Shown here piece by piece: positions 60,609-64,000 of a DNA stretch of 64,000 bases (positions are counted from its first letter, which is position 1; each line of letters starts with the position of its first letter). Source of the stretch: Tilletiaria anomala UBC 951 (Eukaryota; Basidiomycota; Exobasidiomycetes; Georgefischeriales; Tilletiariaceae). The position numbers and the translations under genes were made by a program. The DNA lies in contig NW_013547008.1 of assembly GCF_000711695.1 (NCBI RefSeq), positions 124,001 to 188,000 on the forward strand. Direction: 5' to 3'. The notes under the pieces were generated by a model, which was not told the origin of the DNA, ran no database searches, and saw only the letters and a list, made by a program, of their open reading frames with translations.

Positions 60609-62526
60609 TCAAATCTTTGCGACCGCATCGGGTGTCTTGACCGGGATAGGAATCAGCACCGGCGTGTCCTCCAGCTCTTCGAAGTCTTCTTTCAGGTCGA
60701 CTTGTGCGCGCTGCGGCATGTCCGCGAGGAAACGCACAATGAGTGGTGTAATGATCAAGCGAAAGGCGGGTGGAAGGAGCATGATGAATTGTCGTCAGTG
60801 AACATGGTGCCAAGCTATCCTCGCGCTGCAACAAACCTCACCAATTGCGACGCGTCGGTCTGAAACTTGGTGCGCGCATACTGCGAGAAAGGTCAACAGG
60901 TGTTGAAATCAGAATGCATTGCTGGCATCCGCAGCGGCCGGTCGTGCACACTTACGGATATGACAGCGGCGAGATTTTCTGAGACGTGGAACAGGGAGCG
61001 TCCCAGCCAACTTCAGTTCCGTTGCAAACCTGCACAGCTACTTTAGACTCTCCTCACCGGTATGTCCAACAGCCATCTTCTTGGCATTCTCGATTCTTTG
61101 CACTCTCGCTTGCAGTGCAGCCGGATCACTGTGATCGCCATAGAGCTTGAGCTGGTCTTGCAATGCCCTGTTCCGCCGCCGCGCCTCCGCGAGCGAGGCG
61201 AGCATCTGCTGGCGCATCGCCGTGGGATCACGGCCTTGCGCCAGCGCCGTCTGCAGACTCTTTTCGGCCATCTGGAGCTTCACGCGCGTCGCGCTAAGTT
61301 CCGTGTCGATGCGTTCAGACAGATTGCGGGCCTGGAAGAAGGCAACAGCGAGGGAAGCAAGCACAGTGTTCGAGAGCCATATCGGACAGATCAGTGTCGA
61401 GAGGCCGAAAGAACGAGATCCACTGCGATCTGAAAGTAATGGATGCTTACCACGACGGCGGCTTGCGAAGCGAAGACCCAGTAATCTGCAAATAAGGGAG
61501 TCAGGTACGATAGCTTCTTTCAAAGGTTGAACCAGGGAGTCTGTTGCAGACTGACAGTTTGCGCTTCCAATCTGACGTGGCGCATAGAGGGAAGAAGATG
61601 TGGATCAGACCATTGTCAAGGGATTGACCTCAATATCGGATATGCGAGGGCTGGGTGCAAAGCGATATGAACCTTCTCGCGGCAGATTCTGTCCTCATCA
61701 ACAAGCGCATCGACCACCTCTTTCACCTGTTGCATGTAGTGTGATCATCCGGTGTGCGATAGCAGAGAATATGACGCCGGAAGGAGCAGAAGGTCAGCCA
61801 GATCTACAGCAGGAATATTACCGTTGAACGCAGCGGTCTTGGACCTCACATTTTGAGCGTCTTAGAAGGGCAGCATGACGGTTGAAAGTGGCGGTGGCAG
61901 CATAGAAACGTCGGAACCAAAGGACCGAGATAACGAGTTAGAACTCATCTATTGAAAGGACAGATGTGAGCGGGAACGCGCACTGATTCCCTTCTTGGGA
62001 CCCAGCTTCTCAAGTTCCTGTCATACCCCAAGGAGAGGTCGATACGGGGGCGACGAGCACGTCAGACAGCCTGGAATAACGCGCATGCAGAGACGGTCAG
62101 ACGGTGAGAGTGACTGCTTGCCTTCAAGGTGAAGAATTCGTTCTGGGGGAAAGGATGCAGACGTCAGCAAGCGATGCATACAGCCAGCGTCCATGGCGTG
62201 TGCGGAGGTCGGCATTGTGAAGCGCACGTACAGACTGGATCATGAGGTCGAACTGCAGAGCGCACGATGAAATGTTAACAGTTCAGAGAGCGGAGAAATG
62301 TGAGTTCTTCAACGCGTCGAAAGCACAAAGGAAGACCGTGAGGGGTAGGGACAGTGTCACGGCGATGCAGTCAATACGGCCGCACTTGTCCGGTAGCTCC
62401 GACTGCACCGCGCAAAGGACTCGCATACACGACGTTTGGAGGGTCAACCTAGTAGTTCCACGGATCGTTGAGCATACACACCATCTCGTCCATCTTCTCC
62501 TCTGCGCTCATGCGCTTGACAACCAT
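60609..62526 (-). CDS. MND1: Mnd1, meiotic recombination accessory protein, twelve exons with micro-exons
   Basis: Exons 62482-62526, 62232-62252, 62122-62142, 61984-62017, 61850-61860, 61673-61726, 61556-61571, 61451-61485, 61058-61331, 60956-60978, 60842-60880 and 60609-60710 join in phase to 224 residues. Mnd1 acts with Hop2 to help Dmc1/Rad51 invade homologous DNA. The spliced product follows the family order: MSAEEKMDEMFDLMIQSNEF, FTLKELEKLGPKKGINAQN, the winged-helix part VKEVVDALVDEDRI and KIGSANYYWVFAS, a coiled coil rich in Gln/Arg, LYGDHSDPAALQARVQRIENAKK, then TENLAAVISYARTKFQTD and VDLKEDFEELED near the end. Exon 3 ends in a GC donor (AAG|GCAAGC); exon 6 uses an unusual GTTCAT donor. 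Usual family length is about 205-230. The start codon and the last acceptor are the least certain points. Confidence 0.85.
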
Positions 62527-63557
62527 CTTGAATGGACTTGGACTCTGTCAACCCGGGCTCTCTCTCCGCGAAAAGGACACGGCACGGATGTCAGGAGAAG
62601 TGCGTAGATGCGCGCACAATGGGCACCTGGATCCTGTTCGATGGAGAAGGTCGGACTACAGAGTTCTGGTTGTGGGATCGCTGCGATCCGTTTCTGTAGC
62701 ACGGAGCGAGTACCACAATCCACATGGAAGGGCATGCAACGGTGTGACATTCGAGATTTGGGGATCCACAATGACCAATGAAACAAACGACGAAGGCCAA
62801 TGGATGATGATGAATGCAACCCTAATGGTCGATTGTACACGTGCTAACCCCATCGAGCCCTCAGCACATCCATTCCGCTTCCGCTTTTTGCCGGGGCTAG
62901 GTGCGTTTATCTTTTTTTTTGAAGCAGCCCGCTGCGGCCTTGCCTGTGGGCAGGTCTTGCAGAACGCCGGCATCTCGCCACTCGACTCTCACCCAGGAGC
63001 ATTCTTTCTTTTCACAAATGATTTTTGGTGGGCTTTTGATGTTGGGGTGGGCCGTCCTGCTTGCGAGTTGCTTGGCTCAGACTTTCTATCGATGGATATG
63101 ATGATACGAGCCATTCGATGGCGTATACCGGTTCCGACTGGTCGCAAAACATACTCAGGACGGTATCACCACGGATAGTGACTAAAAGCAAGCGGCCCCG
63201 ACGGCTGGCTACTTGAAAAATGGAAGGCAGAGTGACGGCCCTCCCCAGCCTTTTTCAGCCATCGCTCGACGTCGCGACCCGTCATCCGAGCAGTCGGTGC
63301 TACTGATCGTCCTTCCCTGACCCTAATTTCCGAGCCCGACTTCCGACTTTGGGTGGTTCGATATCCGATCCACTTGTCGGGTCCTTGCGTGTAGAGATAA
63401 CCTCGTAATTCGACACAGCTCAACACTCACAACTGACGGCTGAACATCCTCCTTCGCTCGCGCTCATCTAAAAGTCGGTTCGATCCCCGGTACATGCTCG
63501 CTGCATATAAGCCGGCAGGGGATCAAAAGTGACTTGAGCAGCACGAGGGAAAAGACT
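62527..63557. other. 1-kb divergent promoter region, MND1 and pantothenate kinase
   Basis: No gene was recognised between the two start codons. A TATA-like CATATAA lies at 63504-63510, 48 bases before the kinase start. Confidence 0.5.
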
Positions 63558-64000
63558 ATGGCTGACAAAATGTTGGCAACACCTGTTGCCAAACCAGTAG
63601 AGATCTTTGTCGACACCAGGTGCGTAATGCAATCGTCCCTTCAGGTAACAAAGGAGGGCGCATGGCAGCCTAGCTCACACGGAACGTACTTCTACTAGGG
63701 GAGCGCTGATCATCGACGAAGAAGGCGGGCCGGACCAGAGGGACAGTAGAGACATCTACCTGCCGAACCATGTCGAAAGTGTTTCGCACATTGCAGTAGA
63801 CGTGGGTGATGCATTTTAACAGCGCGATTGCCTGGTTCGTGCAAGTCGTCGGACTAACGGACCTGCTTTCCCACCTCCTCTCTCCTCCATGTGCTCACGT
63901 AGATCGGCGGGTCGCTGGCCAAGGTCGTCTACTTTACGCGCTCCCTCGCAGCGACAAGTACCAATGCCTCGCCTGTCATCGGTACGCAAACGCTCGAGCC
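63558..64000 (+). CDS. CAB1: Pantothenate kinase (eukaryotic type II), N-terminal part
   Basis: Three exons are visible, 63558-63619, 63699-63801 and 63903 onward; the gene runs off the right edge. The enzyme phosphorylates pantothenate, the first and controlling step of coenzyme A synthesis. The decisive part is HIAVDIGGSLAKVVYFTRSL, the glycine-rich phosphate-binding start of the acetate/sugar kinase-like fold in eukaryotic PanK (DIGGxLxK). It is preceded by the fungal leader YLPNHVESVS. The start ATG at 63558 is the first in frame and its exon joins in phase. The name follows the yeast gene; the substrate residues lie beyond the window. Confidence 0.88.

Noticed and set aside
60711-60841. 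A hydrophobic stretch (MLLPPAFRLIITPLIVRFLAD) that suggested a membrane segment before the last MND1 exon.
   Set aside because: An in-frame stop lies just upstream and there is no acceptor between; the Mnd1 reading joins TDASQL directly to RAQVDLKEDF, leaving this stretch in the intron.
63468-63500. GGTTCGATCCCCGG looks like a tRNA T arm with a Pol III B box.
   Set aside because: The flanking T stem has two mismatches, and no acceptor, anticodon or D arm can be folded around it.

Overview
The window is nuclear DNA of a filamentous or dimorphic fungus. Nearly every gene has short spliceosomal introns (mostly 50-130 nt, donors GTGAGT, GTAAGT or GTGCGT), genes lie close together on both strands, and all three tRNA genes carry introns. 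RIC8, an UNC-45/She4 protein and a secreted glycoprotein of the basidiomycete 'macrophage activating glycoprotein' type point to a basidiomycete. Intron style and GC-rich genes fit Ustilaginomycotina or a relative, but I cannot fix the lineage from sequence alone. I saw no transposon, retroelement, CRISPR array or organelle segment.

Layout. 1-2.35 kb: 3' end of HSP78 converging on BCP1. 2.7 kb: tRNA-Cys. 5.7-9.9 kb: an anion:cation symporter (Dal5-like MFS) converging on a ten-exon Cys/Met-metabolism PLP enzyme. 10.2 and 21.0 kb: two tRNA-Lys genes. 12.3-20.8 kb: a class-B bHLH factor, a long coiled-coil protein of unknown role, MoaE and a small SH3 protein. 21.5-29.7 kb: Str2-type cystathionine gamma-synthase, eIF2-alpha, a twin-CX9C protein and an SS18-like co-activator. 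29.7-35.9 kb: a gene-poor block. 35.9-43 kb: a GPI-anchored glycoprotein, a PITH-domain protein and an SH3 protein. 45-64 kb: a packed housekeeping run of RIC8, RPC160, UNC-45/She4, NOP56, proteasome alpha-1, MND1 and the start of pantothenate kinase.

Most genes are single-copy core functions: mitochondrial proteostasis, translation initiation, Pol III, snoRNP and proteasome. Three genes within about 16 kb touch sulfur chemistry (two PLP enzymes and MoaE), but nothing shows that they are co-regulated.

The most striking item is on the minus strand at 60609-62526. Twelve exons, several of only 11-23 nt and one intron of GC-AG type, join into a complete 224-residue MND1, the meiotic recombination partner of HOP2. 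Unspliced open frames hide it almost completely, so a routine gene finder would probably miss it or cut it into fragments. Exon borders throughout were chosen by eye from splice signals, reading phase and family similarity; none was tested with transcripts.
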